DNA from: Rhodohalobacter sp. 614A
Lineage (GTDB): Bacteria; Bacteroidota; Rhodothermia; Balneolales; Balneolaceae
NCBI RefSeq assembly: GCF_021462415.1
Contig: NZ_JAKEDS010000003.1
Span: 462,743-526,742, forward strand
Direction: 5' to 3'
Length of the DNA stretch: 64,000 nucleotides
How positions within the stretch are numbered: the first letter of the stretch is position 1; the number at the start of each line of letters is the position of its first letter. The position numbers and the translations under genes are program-made. Of the stretch, positions 9,289-18,329 are shown one piece after another. Below the pieces are notes generated by a model, which was not told the origin of the DNA, did no database searches, and saw nothing but the letters and a program-made list of their open reading frames with translations.

Positions 9289-10368
9289 TCAATCATCTTC
9301 ATTCTTTTGGATAGCTTGCAAGAGTTTCTTTGCACCGATCTCCCAACTTCTTTCTTTGAGAAACGGTTGTGTATAATCAGGATTCCAGGATTGAATATAA
9401 CTCACAATTTTATCCGGAGTACCCGTTTCTTTGTCATCAATAACATATCCCAGGTTTTCCCTATCCACAATCAATGGAAGTGCCCCTGTATTTTGAACGA
9501 TCATTGGCTTGCCCAATCCTGCAGCCACATATAATGTGTATGCAACGGACTGATCTGTTAATCCCCGGTAGAAAAAGTCGATCTGTTCTGAAATAAATTC
9601 TTCATTCACAGAAAATGATTCTTCAATCAGCAAAATATAAGGTGTCGTAGTCATTCTTTCTTTTGCCGATTCAAACTCTCTCCCCTCCGGATAATTTCCA
9701 ATCATCACCAAACCCACGCAGTAATCGTCATCCTCTTCGCATTTCCCTATGATTGAATCGGCTCTTAAATAATGATTTTTCTTCTTTGCAGGTTCAGAAA
9801 CACAAAGTCCGACAATTACTTTCGAATTTCCAAGCCGCATCAACGATTCTTTAAAGCGCACAATTTTCTCTTTGAGTTCAACATTTTTTTGATTCAGTTC
9901 TCCTCGCTTTACTTCTCCAAAACAAGTCCAGTCCAGCTTTTTCTTTTTGATTCCATACCGTTCTGCAACTTCAATCAGGTTTGGATCTGTTACAAAAATT
10001 TTATTTGAAGCCAGGCCAACCATTTTCCTCCTTATGCGACTGAGAATTGGATGGTTGTGATGCGTCTCCTGATCGATGTTGTGCATTAACCAAATGATTT
10101 TCACTCCCAGAATTTTACAGACGAAAATTGTCAGGAAATCACGGAGGAAGAAAAGTGTGGATTCGTACAGAGACTCATTGTCATTCAGATAGCGAAATAC
10201 AAATCCATGTATTCTCCTTCCCTGAAAAAAACCGGATATGATGATGATAATCCGGGAATAAATTTTCTTGCCATTATGAACAATTTCACAATTGTACTTA
10301 CTTAACTCTCGTCCCCAAAACTGTGTTTTAAAGTCTTCTATCGAGAATAGTATTCTTGTTCTTCTCAT
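9289..10368 (-). CDS. GT-B type glycosyltransferase (putative)
   Basis: A 359-residue protein with the two-domain layout of GT-B enzymes. The N-terminal half has a LGVKIIWLMHNIDQETH segment. The C-terminal half has VAYTLYVAAGLGKPMIVQNTGALPLIV, resembling the donor-binding region of GT1/GT4 enzymes. No signal peptide is seen. It is the first gene of the 10368-7076 group and nearly touches the methyltransferase gene. The family assignment is by general pattern only, and donor and acceptor are unknown. Confidence 0.68.
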   Translation of the reverse strand: MRRTRILFSIEDFKTQFWGRELSKYNCEIVHNGKKIYSRIIIIISGFFQGRRIHGFVFRYLNDNESLYESTLFFLRDFLTIFVCKILGVKIIWLMHNIDQETHHNHPILSRIRRKMVGLASNKIFVTDPNLIEVAERYGIKKKKLDWTCFGEVKRGELNQKNVELKEKIVRFKESLMRLGNSKVIVGLCVSEPAKKKNHYLRADSIIGKCEEDDDYCVGLVMIGNYPEGREFESAKERMTTTPYILLIEESFSVNEEFISEQIDFFYRGLTDQSVAYTLYVAAGLGKPMIVQNTGALPLIVDRENLGYVIDDKETGTPDKIVSYIQSWNPDYTQPFLKERSWEIGAKKLLQAIQKNEDD

Positions 10369-10491
10369 CTCAAACTATTGATCCATACTACTCAAACACA
10401 TATAAATTTATTCGTGATAATATAGAAGAACTTTTCGAAATGGGAAGTCTTACCAGATGAATTTCTGATTTCTCAATAAATCGGCTAAGGA

Positions 10492-11502
10492 TTAGTTTTG
10501 CGGATCAAACTGATCTCCCTTAAAAACCTTCATCAAGTAATAAAGGCTAGGCAAAATAATGCAGGAACCGACGACCAATGCCCAAAATAACTGCCAGAGA
10601 GTGGCATCGGGCGCCACGGAATTGTAGAATGTGAGATCTTGTGTGTTGCCGGCCATTCGAATCACGACAGGCATTTGTACCCAAAACCAGGCCAGCAAAA
10701 TAGATATAACCTGGCCTGCAGCCACGACTCTCGACAAAATCTTGCGCTCCGTTTTAAGTGCCCACCACAATACGGGAATGGAAAGAGATGCAAAAGCGAC
10801 CATCCCCATTGCAAAGGGGGAATTTATATACATTGAAAAAAGTGGAAGGCCATTGATCTCTGCCAGGCTGAAAATCAAAATACCTGTTGACACGGCACAG
10901 GCATTCAGGGTTTTGGCTATCGTAGTGAATGAGCTGATTTGTTTGTCATCTGTAGTTTCACCAATCAGGTAAACCGCCGCTAAAAATGCAAACAGAATGA
11001 GCGTAAAAAGCCCAACTGTAAACGAGAAGAGATTCAACCAGGGTGCTACAAAACCTTCAAAAAAAGTTTGGGGAGAAGCCGTGATTTTTCCCAAAACAAC
11101 AGCACCAATCACAATCCCAAGAAACAGTGGAGTAATCAGGCTCGATGTTTTAAAAACCCAGTTGTATACTTTGTTACTTTTTCCCTGGATGGCATCATAA
11201 TGCATAAATGCGAAGGCCGTTCCCCGAAATACAATTCCAATCAACATGATGAGCAGTGGAATATGTAAATAGAGTGACATTGTGGAATAGATTTTTGGGA
11301 ATCCCATGAAGAGTATCACAACCACAAGAATCAGCCAGACGTGATTTGCCTCCCAAACCGGCCCGATTGCATGAGCAATAGTTTCACGATCTCCTTTTCC
11401 GGAAATAAGTTCCAGCACGCCGGCACCAAAGTCTGCGCCTCCAAAGAGTACGTAAAAAACGATGGCAAGTCCCAGGAAGAATATAATGGCTTCAATTAAC
11501 AT
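10492..11502 (-). CDS. cydB: Cytochrome bd ubiquinol oxidase subunit II
   Basis: A 336-residue polytopic protein. The opening FYVLFGGADFGAGVLELI and the following GPVWEANHVWLI are the conserved N-terminal segments of CydB. It pairs with CydA to form the high-affinity quinol oxidase in the inner membrane. It lies 21 bases downstream of cydA. No cydX-like small gene was found after it, and no cydCD nearby. Confidence 0.96.
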   Translation of the reverse strand: MLIEAIIFFLGLAIVFYVLFGGADFGAGVLELISGKGDRETIAHAIGPVWEANHVWLILVVVILFMGFPKIYSTMSLYLHIPLLIMLIGIVFRGTAFAFMHYDAIQGKSNKVYNWVFKTSSLITPLFLGIVIGAVVLGKITASPQTFFEGFVAPWLNLFSFTVGLFTLILFAFLAAVYLIGETTDDKQISSFTTIAKTLNACAVSTGILIFSLAEINGLPLFSMYINSPFAMGMVAFASLSIPVLWWALKTERKILSRVVAAGQVISILLAWFWVQMPVVIRMAGNTQDLTFYNSVAPDATLWQLFWALVVGSCIILPSLYYLMKVFKGDQFDPQN

Positions 11503-11523
11503 GGTACGAAATTAAGTAACCTT

Positions 11524-12852
11524 TTATGGATTCCTCAATGGTTTAGCCGTTTCGTAGCGATCGGCTAATGTGATGATTTGCCGGTACATTAGCCATATCA
11601 CAATAACCGACAATAACAAATAGACCCCGGTAAAAATAAAAAACGGGTATTGCAGTCCCGGCATGGAAGAAACAGCATCCTCCGTTTTCATAATTCCATA
11701 AATAATCCATGGCTGCCGACCAACCTCGGTTACCGTCCAGCCCGCTTCAACAGCAATGAAACCAAGCGGTGTACATATGCCGGTCAGCCACAAAAACCAT
11801 CTTGGCAACGGCAATCCTTTACGGCGCCAAATCAGGTAAAAATAAATCAATCCGACAAACATCATCAGGAAGCCGCATGCTACCATTATTTGAAAAGCGA
11901 TGTGTGTTATGAGAACCGGAGGCCATTCATCCTCAGGAAATTGATCCAGCCCGATTACTTCGGCATCAAAATCGCCATGTGCCAGAAAACTTAACAAACC
12001 CGGTATTTCAATAGCGTAATTCATTTCACGCGTTTCCTCATTGGGAATCCCGAAAATACTGAGCCCAGCCGGTTGTTTTGTTTCAAACTGACCTTCCATA
12101 GCGGCAAGTTTGGCAGGTTGACGATCAGCAACATCTTTTGCGGAAAAGTCGCCACTTATGGGTTGAAGGATGGCAGCCACCGCACCAATTGCCAACGCAA
12201 TTTTCAATGCTTTTCTGTGAAATCGATTATTTCCTCCCTTCAAAAGTAAAAGTGCATGCAATCCGGCTACAGCAAAACCTGTGGCAACAAAAGCTGCAAT
12301 CGTCATATGAATGGATTGGGAAAGCCATGCATCATTAAACATCGCGGCGACCGGGTCTATATTAATTGCCTGGCCGTTTACCCAATCGAACCCTGCGGGG
12401 CTGTTCATCCACGCATTCGCAGCAACCACAAAAATCCCTGATGCTACTCCCGAAATCCCAACTACCAAACCGGTTACCCAATGAGTCCACGGTTTGAGTT
12501 TATCCCAGCCGTAAAGAAACAATCCCAGTGCAATAGCTTCCACAAAAAATGCTGTTCCTTCCCAGGAAAACGGCATCCCGAAAATGGGACCGGCATGCTC
12601 CATAAATGTCGGCCAGAGAAGTCCCAACTCAAATGAAAGAACGGTACCTGATACGGCTCCTGTTGCGAAGAAAATGGCTACACCTTTTGCCCACGCTTTG
12701 GCCAGGTCGAGATAAACCTGTTCACCTGTGCGAATCCATTTGTATTCAGCGATAGCCATTAAAAAAGGCATGGCCATTCCGATACATGCAAATACGATGT
12801 GGAATCCAAGTGAAACAGCCATCTGAAGACGCGCGGCGAGAAGATCTTCCAT
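11524..12852 (-). CDS. cydA: Cytochrome bd ubiquinol oxidase subunit I
   Basis: A 442-residue subunit that carries the haems and oxidises quinol. The haem ligand candidates are His18 (SLGFHIVF), His182 and Met323. The conserved glutamates lie in SWEGTAFFVEA near 97-107, and GWTVTEVGRQPW spans 371-382. At this length it belongs to the short Q-loop class. It is the first gene of a cydAB operon, and its ATG at 12852 sits directly beside an inverted repeat. Expression under low oxygen is typical of the family. Confidence 0.96.
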   Translation of the reverse strand: MEDLLAARLQMAVSLGFHIVFACIGMAMPFLMAIAEYKWIRTGEQVYLDLAKAWAKGVAIFFATGAVSGTVLSFELGLLWPTFMEHAGPIFGMPFSWEGTAFFVEAIALGLFLYGWDKLKPWTHWVTGLVVGISGVASGIFVVAANAWMNSPAGFDWVNGQAINIDPVAAMFNDAWLSQSIHMTIAAFVATGFAVAGLHALLLLKGGNNRFHRKALKIALAIGAVAAILQPISGDFSAKDVADRQPAKLAAMEGQFETKQPAGLSIFGIPNEETREMNYAIEIPGLLSFLAHGDFDAEVIGLDQFPEDEWPPVLITHIAFQIMVACGFLMMFVGLIYFYLIWRRKGLPLPRWFLWLTGICTPLGFIAVEAGWTVTEVGRQPWIIYGIMKTEDAVSSMPGLQYPFFIFTGVYLLLSVIVIWLMYRQIITLADRYETAKPLRNP

Positions 12853-12870
12853 TTAAACAGAGCGGTTTAA
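12853..12870. promoter_or_regulatory. Inverted repeat abutting cydA start
   Basis: Arms ttaaac (12853-12858) and gtttaa (12865-12870) form an inverted repeat immediately 5' of the cydA ATG. It could be an operator or an mRNA hairpin over the ribosome site. Only the symmetry is seen; the function is a guess. Confidence 0.3.
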
Positions 12871-13058
12871 CATTTTGTTTGTACTGTATGTATGCATTCC
12901 AAATGAAAGATATATGAAAATTACTCATTTCTTTTTGATGAGTGTGAAGCATATCTGCCTCGGAGATCCTTCTGGCTCAACCTGTATGGACAGGCTCAAG
13001 CTTGAAGGCTTCTTTCATTTACTTACAATACTGAATACTGAAACGGACTTTCCTCTGA

Positions 13059-15473
13059 TTATTGCTGAAGCGCAGGATATTTGCCTGGGTTCGCCTCATT
13101 CATGATATCATAAACTGCTTCGATGATGTCCTCGGCGTTTGGCTTGGAAAAATAATCGCCATCAGATGCATACGTTGGTCGGTGAGCCATAGCCGACAAG
13201 CACTTCGCAGGGCTGTCAAGATGATAGAAACCACCTTGCTCTTCAATGACTTGCTGCATCATGTACGCTGTTGCGCCACCGGGTACATCCTCATCTATAA
13301 ACAGAATTCGGTTCGTCTTCTTCAGTGATTCGAGGATCATCTGATTTCTGTCGAAGGGAAGCAAAGTCCGAACATCAATCAATTCAGCCGAAATATTCAT
13401 TCTCTCAAGATTCGGCAAAATACTCTCTACAATATTGCATGTTGATCCATAGGAAACGAGGGTGATATCGGTTCCCTCTTTAATTATTTTCGGGATTCCC
13501 AGCGGAACAGTAAATTCACCTAAATTTGACGGCATTCTTTCCTTCAATCGATACGCGTTCAACGGTTCGATAACCAGTGCGGGATCATCACCCTGCATCA
13601 GCGTGTTGTAAAAACCGGCTGCTTCGGTCAGATTTCGCGGCACACAAATATGCACGCCCCGTAAACCGTGTATCAACATTCCCATGGGCGATCCGGCATG
13701 CCAAATTCCTTCTAACCGGTGACCCCTGGTACGTATAATTAATGGATATGCCTGCCCTCCTTTTGTTCGATATCGCAAGGAAGCTACATCATCCACCAAT
13801 ACCTGGAAACAATAAATCAGGTAATCCAAATATTGAATTTCTGTGATTGGGCGAAGTCCCCGTAACGACAGTCCAATCCCCTGCCCTAAAATCGTGGCTT
13901 CACGAATGCCTGTATCACTAACCCGAATATCCCCGTATTTTTCCTGCATTCCTTCCATGCCAAGGTTTACATCCCCCAGCTTTCCGGTATCTTCGCCAAA
14001 TGTAACGGCATTCGGGTATTTGCTAAAAATCACATCAAAATTATCCCGAAGTACGATTCGTCCATCTACTTTTTTGGGATGAGATTCATACCTTGGCTCA
14101 ATTTCTTCAATATGCAACGGAGAGTATTTGGTCTCGCTGTAAAGATGAGAATGATATCTATCTGCGTTTAATTCTTTCTGATCGTCCAGCCAGCTCACCA
14201 ATTTATTTTTGGGGATGCTGTTTTTCCCTCTCAACTCCAAAATCACCCTTCGGGCAATAGAAAGCACATCGCGTCTCAACGGTTTGCTCTTCCTGTTGAG
14301 ATTCGATTTATACTCTTTTAGCTTTTCAAGATCAGGATGAATTTCAATCACTTCATCAATCAGTTCCAAAACCTGATTTTTTTCATTTAAAATAGGTTCC
14401 TGGAAAGCTTGCCATGCCTTCTTCTGTGCTTTTTGAACTTCATCTTTTGCCTCTTTATCGAGTTCTTCGAGCTCTTCTCCGGTGGCAATTTCCTCGTTTA
14501 TAATCCATTCTTTGAACTTACTTACACAGCAGTGCTGCTCTTCCCATTCCAGCCGGTTATCGCTTTTGTAGCGTTCATGAGAACCGGATGTAGAATGTCC
14601 CTGGGGTTGAGTGACTTCCTCAACATGAATTAAAACAGGAACATGTTCTTCACGTGCAACGGCAGAAGCTTCGTTATACGTAGCAAGCAACTCTTCATAA
14701 TCCCAACCTTTGACTGTAAAAATTTCGAAACCGGGTTCTTTTTGAGTTCTTTTAAATCCCCGCAGAGCTTTGGAAATGCTTTCTTTCGTGGTTTGATATT
14801 TCTTTGCGACTGAAATTCCATAACCATCATCCCAAACAGACATCACCATCGGAACCTGTAAAACTCCGGCCGCATTCATCGTTTCCCAAAAAATACCTTC
14901 AGAAGTGCTTGCATCTCCTATTGTTCCCCATGCCACCTCATTTCCATGAACTGAAAATTGATTCCAGTCTTGCAGATCATCACAATGTCGATATACTTTT
15001 GAAGCCTGGGCCAAGCCCAGTAGCCGGGACATTTGCCCCGCTGTCGGTGAAAGATCTGCCGAGGTATTTTTCATGTCCGTCTGGGATTTCCACGTCCCAT
15101 CTTCCCTGATAAGTCGGGTTGCAAAATGCGAATTCATTTGCCGGCCGGCCGAATGAGGATCGGCTTCCGTATCAGGATTGGCGTAAAGCTGGGCAAAAAA
15201 TTCCTGTATCGTCAACTCACCAATCGCCATCATAAACGTTTGATCGCGATAGTAACCGGATCGGAAATCACCATTTTTAAAAAACTTCGCCATCACGATT
15301 TGAGGAAGTTCTTTCCCATCACCAAAAATGCCGAATTTGGCCTTTCCGGTTAAAACTTCTTTCCTGCCCAGAAGCGACATTTCACGGCTGGTTCGGGCCA
15401 ACTTATAATCCTTAAGTATCTCCTGAACCTGTTCTGCCGTGTATTTTATTTCCGTCGCTTCCTTATTCGTCAT
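13059..15473 (-). CDS. 2-oxoacid dehydrogenase E1, fused alpha-beta subunits
   Basis: An 804-residue single-chain E1 component. The alpha half (about 1-440) carries the thiamine-diphosphate motif GTIGDASTSEGIFWETMNAA near residues 195-215. The beta half (about 465-804) starts after VDGRIVLRDNFD and contains VTFGEDTGKLGDV and GGQAYPLIIRTRGHR. The enzyme decarboxylates pyruvate or branched-chain 2-oxoacids and hands the acyl group to an E2. Alpha/beta fusions of this size are common in Bacteroidota-like genomes. E2 and E3 genes are not in the window, so the substrate (pyruvate or branched-chain) stays open. Confidence 0.92.
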   Translation of the reverse strand: MTNKEATEIKYTAEQVQEILKDYKLARTSREMSLLGRKEVLTGKAKFGIFGDGKELPQIVMAKFFKNGDFRSGYYRDQTFMMAIGELTIQEFFAQLYANPDTEADPHSAGRQMNSHFATRLIREDGTWKSQTDMKNTSADLSPTAGQMSRLLGLAQASKVYRHCDDLQDWNQFSVHGNEVAWGTIGDASTSEGIFWETMNAAGVLQVPMVMSVWDDGYGISVAKKYQTTKESISKALRGFKRTQKEPGFEIFTVKGWDYEELLATYNEASAVAREEHVPVLIHVEEVTQPQGHSTSGSHERYKSDNRLEWEEQHCCVSKFKEWIINEEIATGEELEELDKEAKDEVQKAQKKAWQAFQEPILNEKNQVLELIDEVIEIHPDLEKLKEYKSNLNRKSKPLRRDVLSIARRVILELRGKNSIPKNKLVSWLDDQKELNADRYHSHLYSETKYSPLHIEEIEPRYESHPKKVDGRIVLRDNFDVIFSKYPNAVTFGEDTGKLGDVNLGMEGMQEKYGDIRVSDTGIREATILGQGIGLSLRGLRPITEIQYLDYLIYCFQVLVDDVASLRYRTKGGQAYPLIIRTRGHRLEGIWHAGSPMGMLIHGLRGVHICVPRNLTEAAGFYNTLMQGDDPALVIEPLNAYRLKERMPSNLGEFTVPLGIPKIIKEGTDITLVSYGSTCNIVESILPNLERMNISAELIDVRTLLPFDRNQMILESLKKTNRILFIDEDVPGGATAYMMQQVIEEQGGFYHLDSPAKCLSAMAHRPTYASDGDYFSKPNAEDIIEAVYDIMNEANPGKYPALQQ

Positions 15474-15647
15474 GTTTCCGTTTTTTTATCTAAAAAATGC
15501 TGGGCGTTTAACTGTTAACGATAAGCTAAAACATAATAAGAGCTTGATGAGAAATTACAAAATCATCCTGCGCTAAATTACAGATTTTTTGTACTGCTAT
15601 TTATCTATTAAATAAATGTTTTACATGTACTTACAACTATTATCTGT

Positions 15648-17039
15648 TTATTCGCTAAAACCGCCTTTCGTCATATTTATAGGGTCAAGAGCTTTTTTAA
15701 GTTCCTCCTCAGAAAGATCCGTCATCTCTTTTGCAACTTCCATTACAGCCCGATCTTCAGCAAAGGCTGTTTTGGCAATTTTTGCTGCTTTATCATATCC
15801 AATAATCGGATTCAACGCGGTTACCAGCACCGGGTTTTTTCCAACCATTTGTTTGATTCGTTCTTCATTGGCTTTTACACCCTGAACAGATTTTTCAGCA
15901 AAATTTCTCGCAGCATTCGCAAGAATTTCTATCGATTGAAGGAGATTGTGAGCCACAACCGGCAGCATCACATTCAGTTCAAAATTGCCTGCCTGGCCTC
16001 CAATTGTAACTGCGGCATCATTCCCGATGACCTGTGCACAAACCATGGTAAGTGATTCTTCAATTACAGGATTTACTTTTCCTGGCATGATGGATGATCC
16101 GGGTTGTAATGCTTTAAGTTGCAGTTCGCCGAGGCCACTGTTGGGGCCTGAGTTCATCCAGCGAAAATCATTTCCTATTTTCATCAAACCAACAGCAATG
16201 GTTTTCAACTGGCCTGATAGTTCAACGGGAGCATCAACCGTTGCTTGTGCTTCAAAGTGATTTTTTGCCTCTTTAAAATTCACCCCGGTATCTTCCGAAA
16301 GAGCCGCTGCAATTCGTTGTCCAAATTCTGCGTGAGTGTTGATTCCCGTGCCTACAGCCGTTCCGCCTTGTGGCAACTCCTGGATTCGTTCCAGGGCAGA
16401 TTCCAAACGTTCAATTCCGAGCTCAACCTGCCGTGCATAGCCACTGAATTCCTGCTGGATGGTGACCGGCATAGCATCCATTAAATGGGTTCGCCCGGTT
16501 TTTACAACATCTTTAAATTCTTCACCTTTCTCAAGCAGTGATTCCTGAAGTACTTTCAATGCAGGAATTAACTTGTTCTTGACGGAAAGCACAGCAGAAA
16601 CCCGAATAGCAGTGGGAATGACATCATTTGAGCTCTGTCCGTAATTCACGTGATCGTTCGGGTGGATTTTTACTTCCGTGCCGGACTTCAGTTCATTTGC
16701 CCTTTTTGCGATAATTTCATTCGCATTCATATTGGTGGATGTACCCGATCCGGTTTGAAAAATGTCGAGCACAAAATCGTCATCAAATTTGTTATCAATC
16801 ACTTCCTGAGATGCTTTTTGAATAGCATCGGAAACATTTGCGTCGACCAATTCAAGATCCGTGTTTACAACAGCAGCAGCTTTCTTTATCCTCCCCAAAG
16901 CGGAAATAAAATCACTGCTAAAACGAATGTTACTGATCGGAAAATTTTCAAAAGCACGTTGAGTTTGAGCGCCATAGTATGCGTCAGCGGGCACTTTTAT
17001 TTCGCCCATTGAGTCTTTTTCAATGCGGTAGTCAGCCAT
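15648..17039 (-). CDS. fumC: Fumarate hydratase class II
   Basis: A 463-residue oxygen-stable fumarase that interconverts fumarate and malate in the TCA cycle. The superfamily signature GSSIMPGKVNP lies near residue 317, and TGRTHLMDAMPV carries the conserved catalytic-site His region near 185-196. The N-terminal YRIEKDSMGEIKVP is typical of class II. Aspartase and argininosuccinate lyase share the fold, but the N-terminus and length favour fumarase. It lies 174 bases downstream of the E1 gene on the same strand, with no obvious terminator between. Confidence 0.96.
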   Translation of the reverse strand: MADYRIEKDSMGEIKVPADAYYGAQTQRAFENFPISNIRFSSDFISALGRIKKAAAVVNTDLELVDANVSDAIQKASQEVIDNKFDDDFVLDIFQTGSGTSTNMNANEIIAKRANELKSGTEVKIHPNDHVNYGQSSNDVIPTAIRVSAVLSVKNKLIPALKVLQESLLEKGEEFKDVVKTGRTHLMDAMPVTIQQEFSGYARQVELGIERLESALERIQELPQGGTAVGTGINTHAEFGQRIAAALSEDTGVNFKEAKNHFEAQATVDAPVELSGQLKTIAVGLMKIGNDFRWMNSGPNSGLGELQLKALQPGSSIMPGKVNPVIEESLTMVCAQVIGNDAAVTIGGQAGNFELNVMLPVVAHNLLQSIEILANAARNFAEKSVQGVKANEERIKQMVGKNPVLVTALNPIIGYDKAAKIAKTAFAEDRAVMEVAKEMTDLSEEELKKALDPINMTKGGFSE

Positions 17040-17195
17040 AAATCTTCTCTATTTAGGTTGTTAAATTCTCTCCTTTTAAGGTAGGATTTTTAAGCCAGAA
17101 TTTGAAGAAAGGAAGAGCAATTTTGAGGTGTTTTTACGGTTTTAATCAACACCAAAATCATTCTAAATGAAAAGCTTCTGTGATGAGATCTTTTC

Positions 17196-18329
17196 TTACA
17201 GCTTCTTGCTGTACATTCTGTATCGCTTATCTACGGTTCCGCCAATGCGTTCTGCTACACGAAGCATTTGGATATTATTTTCTAAAATCCATCCGACTTC
17301 AGAGGAATAGAAATCTTTCTTCAATCCATTCTGTATCGCTTCCCTGTGCATCAAAACATCAATTCCTTTTCCCTGATGCTCCGGCAGAACTCCCATTAAT
17401 GCCGTTCTTATTTTGTTGATTTTACGCTTGTTCCACAAAAGCTTAAAAATTCCAAACGGCAAAAGGCGTCCGTTCATTTTCCTAAAAATCTGGTTGTAAT
17501 CGGGCAGGGCAATGGAGAATCCAACCGGTTTTCCATCGAGTTCGGCAACGTGGGCAAAATCGTCATCAACAATGGTTTTCAAATCAGCAGCAAGTGCGTC
17601 GAATTCTTCTTCACTAAGCGGAATAAATCCCCAGTTATTCTTCCAGGCTTCGTTAAATATTTCGCGAATGATGTGAACTTCATCTTTTATCTTGCGCAAA
17701 TTGATTTTCCGAATCTTCAGGCCCGGTAGCCTTTTTCTTACAATCTGAACCGCTCTCTCTGCTCTTTCCCGATCTACGCTGCTTTGCGTGACCAGAAACG
17801 TTAACAGATCCATCTCCTTTTCATATCCCGTTGATTTTATCAGCTTATCATAATACGGTTTATGATAGGGCATCAGGATAGATGGATATTTTTCAAAACC
17901 ATCAACCAAGATTCCGATCTCATCCATCATACCCGGATTGGATGGTCCGAGAATATTCTCCATTCCCTTGTCTCGCAGCCAGTCTTCGGCCACTTTAAAA
18001 AGCAGGTTCGCCGTATTTTGATTATCAATGGATTCAAAGAAACCAAAAAAACCGGTTTTTGTCTTATGATAATCGTTATACCGGTGATCGATGATTGCAG
18101 CAATCCGGCCGGCAATTTCGCCATTTAATTTTGCCAGAAAGAGAACGATTTCCGCGTTATTATAGAAAGGATTTTTCTTTTCGTCGATGAGCTTCTTTTG
18201 CTCCATCAGAAGCGGAGCTACCCAATACTTATTGTGAGAATAATGACGATACGGAAATTTGATAAACTCTTTCCGGTCCTCGTCAGACGTGATAATAGAA
18301 ATTTCGTGGGTATTGGGCCTTTCTTTCAC
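17196..18329 (-). CDS. GNAT-family N-acyltransferase, candidate bacterial ceramide synthase
   Basis: A 377-residue protein of the long GNAT-like family. Visible segments are FPYRHYSHNKYWVAP near the N-terminus, GRIAAIIDHRYNDYH, TGFFGFFES near residue 88-96, and LGPSNPGMMDE near 130. The C-terminal ALMGVLPEHQGKGID segment is the acyl-CoA pyrophosphate-binding loop of GNAT enzymes. The gene begins with GTG immediately after the TAA of the serine-palmitoyltransferase-like gene, so the two are tightly coupled. In Caulobacter a GNAT-like protein beside spt is the ceramide synthase (bCerS); context and length suggest the same role here. Annotation as an ordinary acetyltransferase is the alternative. 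Confidence 0.75.
   Translation of the reverse strand: MKERPNTHEISIITSDEDRKEFIKFPYRHYSHNKYWVAPLLMEQKKLIDEKKNPFYNNAEIVLFLAKLNGEIAGRIAAIIDHRYNDYHKTKTGFFGFFESIDNQNTANLLFKVAEDWLRDKGMENILGPSNPGMMDEIGILVDGFEKYPSILMPYHKPYYDKLIKSTGYEKEMDLLTFLVTQSSVDRERAERAVQIVRKRLPGLKIRKINLRKIKDEVHIIREIFNEAWKNNWGFIPLSEEEFDALAADLKTIVDDDFAHVAELDGKPVGFSIALPDYNQIFRKMNGRLLPFGIFKLLWNKRKINKIRTALMGVLPEHQGKGIDVLMHREAIQNGLKKDFYSSEVGWILENNIQMLRVAERIGGTVDKRYRMYSKKL

Noticed and set aside
12875-13105. 76-codon frame between cydA and E1
   Set aside because: Overlaps the 3' end of the E1 gene and shows no conserved motif.
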